Made by a program: the position numbers and the translations under genes
DNA from: Chloroflexota bacterium
GTDB taxonomy: Bacteria > Chloroflexota > Limnocylindria > Limnocylindrales > CSP1-4
DNA: 16,175 nucleotides
NCBI GenBank assembly: GCA_021789355.1
Contig: JAJYJR010000058.1
Span: 1-16,175, forward strand
Reading direction: 5' to 3'
Shown here: in pieces, positions 1-6,033 of the stretch
How positions within the stretch are numbered: the first letter of the stretch is position 1
Layout of the letters: each line of letters starts with the position of its first letter
Notes under the pieces: model-generated
Told to the model about the DNA's origin: nothing
Databases searched by the model: none
The model's input: the letters and a program-made list of their open reading frames with translations, nothing else

Positions 1-1
1 A

Positions 2-118
2 GAGGTGGTCCAGGCAGTCTTCTCGGACGGTGCGAACCCAGCGTTCGGCAAACGCGTTCGCCCTTGGGGAGCGGACCGGCGTCTTGATGGCCTCGATGCC
101 GATCGAGGCGAGTACAGG
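2..118 (-). pseudogene. Transposase (integrase-core) fragment, cut by window edge
   Basis: Read on the minus strand, this stretch encodes the C-terminal part of a DDE integrase core of the IS3/IS481 kind. The residues [17 protein letters not shown] followed by [12 protein letters not shown] are the usual surroundings of the catalytic glutamate (AERW). Homology starts abruptly near position 115. The codons upstream of that stay open but do not give the expected aspartate-containing part of the core, so the 5' end looks lost. The 3' end continues beyond the left edge of the window. It is most likely a remnant of an insertion sequence. The fold is clear; the exact IS family is not. Confidence 0.72.
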
Positions 119-165
119 ACGTCGCTTCGTGGAGCTGTTGACCACTGTCCGAGCTGGAGAACCGT

Positions 166-396
166 CTACGAGCGGAGGGTGGCCACGGTGACGACTGATG
201 GGTTCTCGTCGGGCGGCCATTTCCGGGTGGAAGCGGCCGGCCGCGGCAGGAGGATCGCCGTGCATGCCGGGCACAGCGCCCAGTCGGTCTGGAAGAACAG
301 TGTCGGGTCACCCGGGAAAGCACATTGGCAGCGCCCGCAATGGCGATCCGGGGCCGGCAGCTCGCTCTGCGTCAGCTCTTCAAGTTCGACCGTCAT
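166..396 (-). CDS. Small zinc-ribbon-like protein
   Basis: This 76-residue ORF has a CxxCxC cluster (C20, C23, C25) and a CxxC pair (C42, C45) 17 residues further on, which is the spacing of a zinc ribbon. I see no signal peptide or membrane segment, so it is probably cytoplasmic. Its ATG (394-396) overlaps the TGA of the upstream LapA-like gene in an ATGA arrangement, which suggests translational coupling. That is the main argument for it being real, since I do not recognise a named family. It may bind zinc and act with the LapA-like membrane protein, but its function is unknown. It ends about 50 bases before the transposase remnant. Confidence 0.6.
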   Translation of the reverse strand: MTVELEELTQSELPAPDRHCGRCQCAFPGDPTLFFQTDWALCPACTAILLPRPAASTRKWPPDENPSVVTVATLRS

Positions 397-680
397 GGCT
401 CAACCCGGTCGTGGCGGGAGTTGTGGCGGACGAGTTTGCGTAGCTGCATGATGCGAAACGATCCCAATGCCAACACAAGCGACGCCCCCAAGGCGGCCGC
501 GGCCAGCAGCGCCAGGGCCAACGGCAGCGTGCCCGAGGCGCCGACGAAGCTCACCTTCGCGGTCCGAAGGTTCTGTAAGACGAACGTCAGTGTGATCGCC
601 AACAGGACCAGACCGGGTAGCACCCGCATCCAGGCGCGAGCTGCCCGGGTCGAGGGGATCGGCTTCGATGAGGTCGCCAT
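393..680 (-). CDS. LapA-domain (DUF1049-like) small membrane protein
   Basis: The product is 95 residues from the ATG at 678-680, reading MATSSKP. It has two hydrophobic segments, about residues 18-36 (with LVLLAITLTFVLQN) and 51-73 (LPLALALLAAAALGASLVLA), followed by a basic cytoplasmic tail (RKLVRHNSRH). This two-helix plan with the FVLQN motif is typical of the lipopolysaccharide-assembly-protein-A domain. In actinobacteria, which lack LPS, its role is undefined. The frame stays open upstream to 833, but that part is low in hydrophobicity and covers a palindromic leader, so the internal ATG is preferred, although its ribosome-binding site is weak. The stop overlaps the start of the zinc-ribbon gene. 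Confidence 0.75.
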   Translation of the reverse strand: MATSSKPIPSTRAARAWMRVLPGLVLLAITLTFVLQNLRTAKVSFVGASGTLPLALALLAAAALGASLVLALGSFRIMQLRKLVRHNSRHDRVEP

Positions 681-757
681 CGAGACACCAGGCACTCGGC
701 CAGTGTGGCGAGGCAGCTTCACCGGGTCTTTGGCGGCTGCCGCCGCTCCTAAGAGTC

Positions 758-801
758 GGGTTCCCATGGGAACCCCCAATCCTCCCCCGTCTAAGCGGGG
801 G
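758..801 (-). other. Structured leader: perfect palindrome plus hairpin
   Basis: The 251-base gap between the DUF4177-like stop and the LapA-like start holds two strong inverted repeats. Positions 758-775 are a perfect 18-bp palindrome, GGGTTCCCATGGGAACCC. Positions 784-801 form CCCCCG, a 6-base loop, then CGGGGG. No T-run follows on either strand, so a classic intrinsic terminator is not evident. The pair could be an attenuator, a processing site or a protein-binding site controlling the LapA-like and zinc-ribbon genes. The sequence is clear; the role is inferred. Confidence 0.5.
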
Positions 802-931
802 TGCAATCGCTCGAGTTGAGCTAACCACACCATACCACGAGAATCGAACGGGCATTCGCCGGCATATCCGGAGCGCTGCGGCGTCTGTGGCCCGCCGCCG
901 CAATGAGTCCCGTCCCTCCGTGTACGGGTTG

Positions 932-1132
932 TTATCTGCTCGGGTCCTGTTGCGCTTGGGGTCTTTTGAGGAGCACGGCGATCCTCCCGTCGGCGAGGGG
1001 GGTGAGGCCGGCTGCCTCCCAGCCCTGCTCGCCTTCAATGTTGAGGGCGTGAACAGCAGCCGATGCGCCGGGCGCATGAGTGGCTGCCTCAAGCGAGGGA
1101 AGTTCTACGATCAGGTACTCCCAGGTGGTCAT
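932..1132 (-). CDS. DUF4177-like small protein
   Basis: This 66-residue protein begins MTTWEYLIVELPS, contains the segment EGEQGWEAAGLTPLADGR and ends its fold with IAVLLKRP. The pattern WEY-[IV]VE, then GWEA, then a terminal LKRP strand is typical of DUF4177 proteins, small alpha/beta proteins of unknown function common in actinobacteria and firmicutes. Its ATG at 1130-1132 overlaps the TGA of the upstream regulator gene as ATGA, so the two are almost certainly co-translated. It has no signal peptide and is probably cytoplasmic. Family assignment rests on pattern recall, not on an alignment. Confidence 0.7.
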   Translation of the reverse strand: MTTWEYLIVELPSLEAATHAPGASAAVHALNIEGEQGWEAAGLTPLADGRIAVLLKRPQAQQDPSR

Positions 1133-1533
1133 TGTCTTCGTCCTTGGCTGAGTTGGGACCGGGGGTGATCCGATGTCGGCTTTCTCTCGGTGCGGTCCGG
1201 TGACGATGCGAGGGTGGTCCGTTCACTGGCGGATCGCCGGGTTTGCCTGGTGGCGGCGTCGATGAGTAGGTCGAGGACCTCACCGATGGTTGGTTGTCCG
1301 GCGATGACTTCTGGTAACGGCAGGTCGGCTTGGATCTGGTAGCAGTTGCGTCGGCCGTCGGGGTGGCTGTCCTTGACCACGTACCCAGCGGCGGTCAGGT
1401 CGGCGACGATCGCGTAAGCGCTGCGCTCTGTGATGCCCACCGTGGTGGCGATGTCTCTCAGACGCACCCCGGGGTCGTGGGCTATGCACACCAGCACCCG
1501 GGCGTGGTTGGTCAGGAAGCTCCACTCTGTCAT
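1129..1533 (-). CDS. Winged-helix transcriptional regulator (MarR/ArsR-like)
   Basis: The product is 134 residues from the ATG at 1531-1533, reading MTEWSFLTNHARVL. Residues 25-52 (LRDIATTVGITERSAYAIVADLTAAGYV) are the helix-turn-helix with the recognition helix, and GRRNCYQI at about 60-67 is the wing. The region beyond residue 100 is polar and probably disordered. Actinobacteria encode many near-identical proteins of this kind (LTNHARVL, ITERSAY). A TTG at 1549-1551 would add six residues, but the ATG with GAAG upstream is preferred. It is divergent from hsp20 and probably controls both directions from the CTAG-rich intergenic region. It is coupled to the DUF4177-like gene. Its ligand is unknown. 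Confidence 0.87.
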   Translation of the reverse strand: MTEWSFLTNHARVLVCIAHDPGVRLRDIATTVGITERSAYAIVADLTAAGYVVKDSHPDGRRNCYQIQADLPLPEVIAGQPTIGEVLDLLIDAATRQTRRSASERTTLASSPDRTERKPTSDHPRSQLSQGRRQ

Positions 1534-1544
1534 CAACTTCAAGC

Positions 1545-1595
1545 CTAGCAACTTTCTAGAAGCGAATTGCTAGTAACTAGAATCTAGAGTAGGGT
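1545..1595. promoter_or_regulatory. Divergent HTH/hsp20 control region with CTAG inverted repeats
   Basis: This AT-rich patch in GC-rich DNA contains five CTAG cores. CTAGCAA (1545-1551) is inverted as TTGCTAG (1567-1573) with a 15-base spacer. TTCTAGAA (1554-1561) is a perfect palindrome lying within that pair. CTAGTAACTAG (1570-1580) is a second inverted repeat, followed by TCTAGA (1583-1588). A weak promoter toward hsp20 can be read as TTGCTA (1567-1572), 17 bases, TAGGGT (1590-1595). It does not match the HspR/HAIR consensus (CTTGAGT-N7-ACTCAAG). The adjacent HTH protein is the natural candidate to bind it. Confidence 0.55.
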
Positions 1596-1666
1596 GTTCG
1601 AGTAGACGTTCGAGGCATGGTGGCCGCAGGCCGCCAGCTGTTCGAGCGTCAAGGGAAGGATTCACC

Positions 1667-2104
1667 ATGTTGATGCGATTCGAACCGTTCCACGAGTTCG
1701 ACCGGATCACCGAGGAGCTGCTCGCCCAACGTCGCATCCGGCAACTACCGGTCGACGCCTACCGGCGGGACAACGAGTTCAAGATTGCCCTCGACCTACC
1801 CGGCGCCGATCCCGGCTCCATCGAACTGACGGTCGAAAAGGATGTCCTCACCGTGCGGGCCACCCGCAGCTCGCAACAAGAGGAAGGCGACGAGATCCTG
1901 GTAGCCGAGCGAGGCTACGGCCAGTTCAGCCGACAGTTGTTCCTGGGCGAAAGCCTCGACCGAGAACACATCAGCGCCATCTATCACGACGGCGTGCTCA
2001 CCATCTCGATCCCTGTCGCCGAGCAAGCCAAACCCCGCAAGGTCGAGATTACCCACGTCGGAAGCGTGGCCCAGGCCGTCGAGGCGGCCACCGTCACCGC
2101 CTGA
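1667..2104 (+). CDS. hsp20: Hsp20 small heat-shock protein (alpha-crystallin family)
   Basis: This is an ATP-independent holdase chaperone of 145 residues, of normal bacterial length. Residues 1-26 are the short N-terminal arm (FEPFHEFDRITEELL). The alpha-crystallin domain runs from about 27 to 120, with PVDAYRRDNEFKIALDLPG opening it and the signature strand DGVLTISIPV at 108-117. The tail carries KPRKVEI (122-128), whose V-x-I stands in for the oligomerising I-x-I. The ATG at 1667 is preceded by AAGGGAAGGA, a good ribosome-binding site. It is transcribed away from the winged-helix regulator and presumably controlled through the CTAG-rich region between them. A stem-loop follows the stop. 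Confidence 0.97.
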   Translation: MLMRFEPFHEFDRITEELLAQRRIRQLPVDAYRRDNEFKIALDLPGADPGSIELTVEKDVLTVRATRSSQQEEGDEILVAERGYGQFSRQLFLGESLDREHISAIYHDGVLTISIPVAEQAKPRKVEITHVGSVAQAVEAATVTA

Positions 2105-2107
2105 GCA

Positions 2108-2156
2108 GCCGCCTCTCGCCCAGCGGAACACCCTTGCACCGCCAGCGGGAGGCGGC
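2108..2156 (+). terminator. Stem-loop after hsp20
   Basis: GCCGCCTCTCGC (2108-2119) can pair along its full length with GCGGGAGGCGGC (2145-2156), using one G-U wobble, around a 25-base loop. It begins four bases after the hsp20 stop. There is no T-tract after it, as is common in high-GC actinobacteria, so termination is inferred from position and stem strength. Confidence 0.45.
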
Positions 2157-2317
2157 CCTGATACTCGCCGTGGCCGCGGTCCGTTCGGAACCCCCGCCGA
2201 CACGGACCGCGCCGGCGACAGCGAACCGTTCGACCCGCTCTTCAGTAGCGGGTCGGTTTGCTCTGAACCCGTACAACAACGGACCCGAAAGAGCAGACCC
2301 GAATGCACTCCCACCAT

Positions 2318-2345
2318 CCCAAGCCGACTGCCCCAAGCCGACTGC
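2318..2345. repeat. 14-bp tandem duplication
   Basis: CCCAAGCCGACTGC occurs twice in perfect tandem (2318-2331 and 2332-2345). A 14-bp gain shifts the reading frame, so it would have damaged any gene present here. It resembles the 7-bp duplication in the large pseudogene nearby and points to slippage. The surrounding 2157-2390 stretch shows no convincing gene. Confidence 0.85.
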
Positions 2346-2394
2346 TCCGAGACGGCAACGCCGGTTCGGCAGCAGCCGGTCGAAAGACCCGGCC

Positions 2395-2605
2395 GCCCGG
2401 ATCGGGCACGGCGCCGCCTGGATCGTCCACGACGCTGCCCGTGACTGCTACCACTGCTGTTGGCTGATCGGGCGACCCAATGACCACGTCATCGAAGACG
2501 CAACCGAGGCCAGCGCAGTCGACGCCGTCGACAGTCCAGGTCTCGGACCCCCAAAGCGAGGACGAGGGAGAGTGGTCGAAACAACATGAAGAGGCTCTCG
2601 AGTGA
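2395..2605 (+). pseudogene. Degraded small hypothetical gene
   Basis: One frame reads AAWIVHDAARDCYHCCWL, then IGRPNDHVIEDATEASAVDAV, which looks like a real conserved core with a cysteine cluster and balanced composition. Just after AVDAV (near 2525-2535) the protein-like reading moves to the next frame, which gives SRSRTPKARTRES before running out. I recall actinobacterial small proteins with a similar order (cysteine/tryptophan core, HVIE, then RTPKAR), so a one-base frameshift is the simplest reading. The 5' part is obscured and carries the 14-bp duplication. No function can be named, and it could instead be a short intact ORF ending at 2589. Confidence 0.35.
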
Positions 2606-2717
2606 GACGCAAGGTGTCCTTCCTTGACACCGGGCCCAGACGGCGACTCCCCAACGCGGTGCGCCACACCCTCTAGTTCGACTTGTCCGCTTCCAAGTTC
2701 ACGGACGGGTCAAGTTG

Positions 2718-4341
2718 TCACGCGGCGAGTAGCTGATGGTCGATGTAGTGGTCGAGGGTATGGTCGAGTTGGCGCCAGGCGGTGGTGAGCGGGCTTCGTC
2801 GGGCGGTGTCGTCGGGTAGGGCGGGGTCGAGCTGGACCAGACCGGGGCCGGGACCCGGCCGTGGGCGTTGGTGAACAGGACCGCGACTCGCCGGCCGAGC
2901 GGGGTGAACTGGTAGCGGTGGGTGTGAGGGGTCGATTCGATGATGCCTTTGCGTCGCAGCCGGCGCAGGTCGTAGGTGGCCTGGCGGGAGCCGTAGGGCT
3001 GGTCGAGGGTGGTGGCGGCCGGCCGGGTGAGCGTCGGGTTGTCGAACCCGGCGATGAGGTGGGCGAAGCCCACGATGGCCGACAAGAGGGCCGTCACTCT
3101 GCGGTCTCCGAAGCGCAGTCCGGGGGCGTGCAGGCCGTCGGGGTCCTCCGACGGGCAGGTCACCGCTTCGAAGGTGACCACATAGGTGCGGGGGTGGCGT
3201 CGGACGCCTGGGCATCGCAGAGGCGGCGGTTGGCCGCCCGGCCCACTCTCACGAGCGCGTGCCAGTTCTCCGCGTTCACCCGTCGGCCGATGCCGAAGTC
3301 TCAGGTGTTCGAGATCACCGTCTCGGTGCGAAGGGCGCGGTGCTCCTTGAAGTACTGCTTCATGCGCGCCGAGCGGTGGTAGCAACAGACCTGGGGATCG
3401 GCGCCTCTGGTGATGACCTTGGTGCAAAACGACCCGGGGGTGCGGGCCGTGACCTTGCGGTCGAAGACGAGGGCCACCTGGTCGGGGCGTTCGACGTCGA
3501 GGTGGTCGCGGATCACTCCCTCGAAGAAGCTCCGACCGGCCTGGGGACGGTCGAACACGCAGGTCTCAGAGACCTCGAACTGGCGGAAGGCAAGCTCGTA
3601 GCCGTAGCCCGCCCGGCGCTCGGAGTCGGTGAAGGGCGAGGGGAGCGCCCGGATCCAGCGCCAGAAGAACGACGCACCGCCCCCGATCCCAGCCCGTCGC
3701 AGATCCGCTGCAGGGCGCGGGGGTCCTCGCAGGATCTGACCCCGTTGTCGAGGGCCTCGTAGCCGATCCCGGCCTTGTCCAACTGGCGCTCGGCCCACTC
3801 GTGGCCGTTGAGGTAGATCCAGATCGGAAACGGGGCGTAGGCGTTGGTCTTGATGAACGATGGACCCCAGTCTGGGTCCCACAAGTAGAAGTAGAAGTGG
3901 TTCACGAATGCCGTCTGCCGGCTGCCGGCCCCACTCCATGTGGGGATGGGGAGCCTTCTCCTGGCCCTTGGCCGGCCAGGACCGCCACACCGAGGACTTC
4001 TCCTGGGCGATCCCGACCAGCACCACCTTGCCGGCCCCGCCCTCCGCGGCCGCAGCGTCGATGAGCGGGCGTGCGATCTCCTCCTTCGACTCACCCTTCT
4101 CGAAGTACACCACCGCCACGTCATGGTCGGTGGCGAAGCGGTGGACGTCTTTGACGTAGGCGTCGCCGATCTTGCGGAACGCCGCCGAGGATAGGATCGG
4201 GAACCGTCGCTGCCAGCGCAGGAACCAGCACACCTGGCCCACCGACTGGAGCTTCGGAACGTAGCCCTGCAAGAAGAACCGGTCCACACAGTCGCAGGTG
4301 AGCGTCACGTGGTCCCGCAGTAGGGTCGCGTAGTCGGCCAT
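2718..4341 (-). pseudogene. Conserved hypothetical protein (~540 codons), five disabling lesions
   Basis: The minus strand carries one protein spread over all three frames. It starts MADYATLLRDHVTLTCDCVD at 4341 and runs through HPHMEWGRQ. It continues in a second frame as TAFVNHFYFYLWDPDWGP to ICDGLGSGAV, then returns as FFWRWIRALPSPFT to TETVISNT. The next codon is TGA (3301-3303) where an arginine (NT-R-DFGIGRR) is expected. After VNAENWHALVRVGRAANRR the frame changes near 3182-3192 to give APGLRFGDRR and a winged-helix-like SRQATYDLRRLRRKGII. It changes again near 2842-2846 to reach LPDDTARRSPLTTAW and stop at 2718. The lesions are a 7-bp duplication, a nonsense codon and three one-base deletions. 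The pieces fit together into a family I remember as widespread and uncharacterised. It is certainly non-functional as a single protein. Confidence 0.9.
3915..3928. repeat. 7-bp tandem duplication inside the pseudogene
   Basis: CTGCCGG is present twice in direct tandem. Removing one copy restores the minus-strand reading HMEWGRQTAFVNHFYFY across the junction, so this duplication is the cause of the first frameshift. A 7-bp duplication is not a typical base-calling error, which supports genuine decay. Confidence 0.85.
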
Positions 4342-4390
4342 GGCAACGTCCAGGCGTCAGCAACCCGGAGGCTACGCCCGATCGCGATGG

Positions 4391-4410
4391 GGCGCTTCCG
4401 CGGAAGCGCC
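4391..4410. repeat. Perfect 20-bp palindrome
   Basis: GGCGCTTCCGCGGAAGCGCC is fully self-complementary with no loop, and a partly related GGCGCGAAGCGCT follows at 4415-4427. It lies about 50 bases upstream of the start of the large minus-strand pseudogene and before the RCC1 remnant. It could be a repetitive extragenic palindrome, a binding site, or an insertion scar. Nothing else recognisable lies in 4342-4480. Confidence 0.7.
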
Positions 4411-4482
4411 GCTCGGCGCGAAGCGCTGAGCTCGCCTTTCTTGGCGGTATGAGGCTCGCTCGCTACAGGTAGTTCGGCGGAG

Positions 4483-4933
4483 TTGGCGAGCAGCCACGGC
4501 GGAGGTCGCGGTCATCGCGATGGTCGCCGGCCTTTCGCCCGCTGTCAATCCTTCCCCGGCAGGGCTGCCACCACTGTGTCTACGGGCACCCTCTACGCCT
4601 GGGGCTACGGCGGGTACGGAGAACTCGGCGACGGCATGATCCATGAGACAGCTACCCCAGAGCAGATCAGCCTGCCCGGCGGCGTCAGCGCGACTGCGGT
4701 CTCGGCCGGCGGCTATTTCACCCTGGCGATCGGCTCCGACGGGAACATCTACGCCTGGGGTAAGGGCTCCAGCGGCAAACTCGGCAACGGAACCACGACC
4801 TACGATCAGACCCCCGTGCAGGTCAGCCTGCCCGCCGGGTCACCGCGACAGCCATCTCTGCAAGCCCGAACTTTACGGACCCGTCCGGCCCCGAGTTCAG
4901 CTTGGCGGTCGGCTCCGACGGGCATATCTACGC
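4483..4933 (+). pseudogene. RCC1-repeat secreted protein, left fragment
   Basis: From about 4579 the plus strand encodes RCC1-type beta-propeller repeats: LYAWGYGGYGELGDG, then SAGGYFTLAIGSDGNIYAWG, then GSSGKLGNGTTTYDQTPVQV. At 4837-4839 a run reads GGG where GGGG is needed. One base is lost and the repeat continues in another frame as VTATAIS and FSLAVGSDGHIYA, ending where non-RCC1 sequence begins at 4934. Upstream, a signal-peptide-like stretch (AEVAVIAMVAGLSPAV, about 4496-4545) lies in a different frame from the repeats and has no good start codon, so the 5' end is also damaged. The C-terminal half may be the fragment at 8519-9300. RCC1 repeats in secreted bacterial proteins are usually adhesive or binding modules; the role here is unknown. 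Confidence 0.82.
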
Positions 4934-4943
4934 ACAGGTGTCA

Positions 4944-4989
4944 ATGGCCAAGTTTTTGTCCTCGCTGGTGGCCAGGAAAAAGTCCTCGC
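4944..4989. repeat. IS21 left-end 22-bp repeats (2 copies)
   Basis: Two copies at 4944-4965 and 4968-4989 follow the pattern [AG]TGGCCA, six variable bases, [AT]GTCCTCGC, with a 24-bp period. They match the right-end units in inverted orientation. Such sub-terminal repeats are the binding sites of the IstA transposase in IS21 elements. Confidence 0.85.
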
Positions 4990-4999
4990 CCCAGGGGGT

Positions 5000-5269
5000 T
5001 CAGTTGTGAGTGGTCGGGGTCGGTGGCGCCTCCTTCGCGTTGGTGGTGAGGCTTCGGTTGGGGCCTCCGGTGGTCTGGCGGGGCGTGTCCTCGGCCACGC
5101 CCGCTTGGCGCCGCCGGTAGGCGGCCTGTCGGCAGGCTGGGTCACAGAAGCGTCTTGGTGATCCGGGGGTGGGCGCGGTCCAGAGCCCGTCGACGGCGGT
5201 GACGGTGATGCGTCCGCAGACTGGACAAGTGAAGCCGTCGCGGGCGCGCTGATTGGAAGCGTCACGCAT
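5000..5269 (-). CDS. Third IS21 ORF: small zinc-finger-like protein
   Basis: This 89-residue protein carries a CxxC pair (C15, C18 in FTCPVCGR) and a CxxxC pair (C42, C46 in RRFCDPACRQAAYRRRQ), the layout of a small treble-clef or zinc-ribbon domain with a basic helix after it. The C-terminal 30 residues are polar and probably disordered. Its ATG (5267-5269) overlaps the istB TAA as TAATG, so it should be translated by re-initiation from istB. It ends 11 bases before the left-end repeats, entirely inside the element. A role in DNA binding, transposition control or target choice is inference. IS21 elements are normally described with only istA and istB. Confidence 0.72.
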   Translation of the reverse strand: MRDASNQRARDGFTCPVCGRITVTAVDGLWTAPTPGSPRRFCDPACRQAAYRRRQAGVAEDTPRQTTGGPNRSLTTNAKEAPPTPTTHN

Positions 5270-6033
5270 TACTTGGGTCGCCTGCTTCGGGCTTCACGCA
5301 TGCGGTAGCTGTCGCCGTCGGTGACGACGACGATCGCGTGGTGGAGCAGGCGGTCGAGCATCGAGCCTGCGGTGGTGTGCTCGGGCATGAATCGGCCCCA
5401 CTCCTCGAAGGGCCAGTGGCTGGCGACGCCGAGGGAGCGTCGTTCGTAGGCGGCGGCCACGAAGCGGAACAGCAGCTGGGCCCCGGTGTCATCGAGCGGG
5501 GCGAACCCCAGCTCGTCAACGATGACGTACTCGGCCCGCAGGATGGCCTCGATGACCCTCCCGACGCTGTTGTCGGCGAGGCCCCGGTAGAGGGTATCGA
5601 CGAGCTCGGCGGCGCTGAAGTAGCGGACCCGGTGGCCGGCGTCGACGGCGGCGTGGCCCAGGGCGACGAGCAGGTGGCTCTTGCCGGTGCCGGCCGGGCC
5701 GACGAGCACGGGGCTCTCCGCGGCGCGGATCCACTCGAGACCGGCGAGGTAGTCCAGCGTCGCCGACGGGATCGAGCTGACGGTCCGGTCGAACTCGTCG
5801 AGACGTTTGGTGACCGGGAAGTTGGCGGCCTTGAGCCTGGCGCGAGCGTTGGAGGCGTCCCGGCTGGTGATCTCCGCTTCGACGAGGGTGCGCAGCAGCT
5901 CCTCTGGCGCCCAGCGCTGCGTCTTGGCGGTGACCAACAGCTCGGGGGCGATGCTGCGCATGGCCGCGAGCTTCAACCGGCGCAGGCCGGCGGCGAGGTC
6001 GGCGGCGAGGGCCGGCGGGGTCGCGGCGGTCAC
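5269..6033 (-). CDS. istB: IS21 helper ATPase IstB
   Basis: This AAA+ ATPase assists IstA in target-DNA selection and integration. It has 254 residues from the GTG at 6031-6033, which overlaps the istA TGA (GTGA) and has GAGGG upstream. The order is a helical N-terminal region with TSRDASNARARLKAANFP at about 67-83, Walker A GPAGTGKSH with K118 and S119, Walker B YVIVDELGF with D173 and E174, and a sensor region ending in HHAIVVVTDGDSYRMREA. Length and motifs are normal for the family, and no lesion is visible. Its stop overlaps the start of the third ORF. Confidence 0.95.
   Translation of the reverse strand: MTAATPPALAADLAAGLRRLKLAAMRSIAPELLVTAKTQRWAPEELLRTLVEAEITSRDASNARARLKAANFPVTKRLDEFDRTVSSIPSATLDYLAGLEWIRAAESPVLVGPAGTGKSHLLVALGHAAVDAGHRVRYFSAAELVDTLYRGLADNSVGRVIEAILRAEYVIVDELGFAPLDDTGAQLLFRFVAAAYERRSLGVASHWPFEEWGRFMPEHTTAGSMLDRLLHHAIVVVTDGDSYRMREARSRRPK

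Noticed and set aside
690..835. tRNA-like gene on the minus strand in the LapA leader
   Set aside because: A D-arm-like TAGCTCAAC...GAGC and an anticodon-arm-like hairpin are present, but there is no 7-bp acceptor stem, no GGTTCRA T-loop, and the third arm is a loop-free palindrome.
1545..1595. HspR (HAIR) operator before hsp20
   Set aside because: No CTTGAGT-N7-ACTCAAG or near match; the palindromes are CTAG-based.
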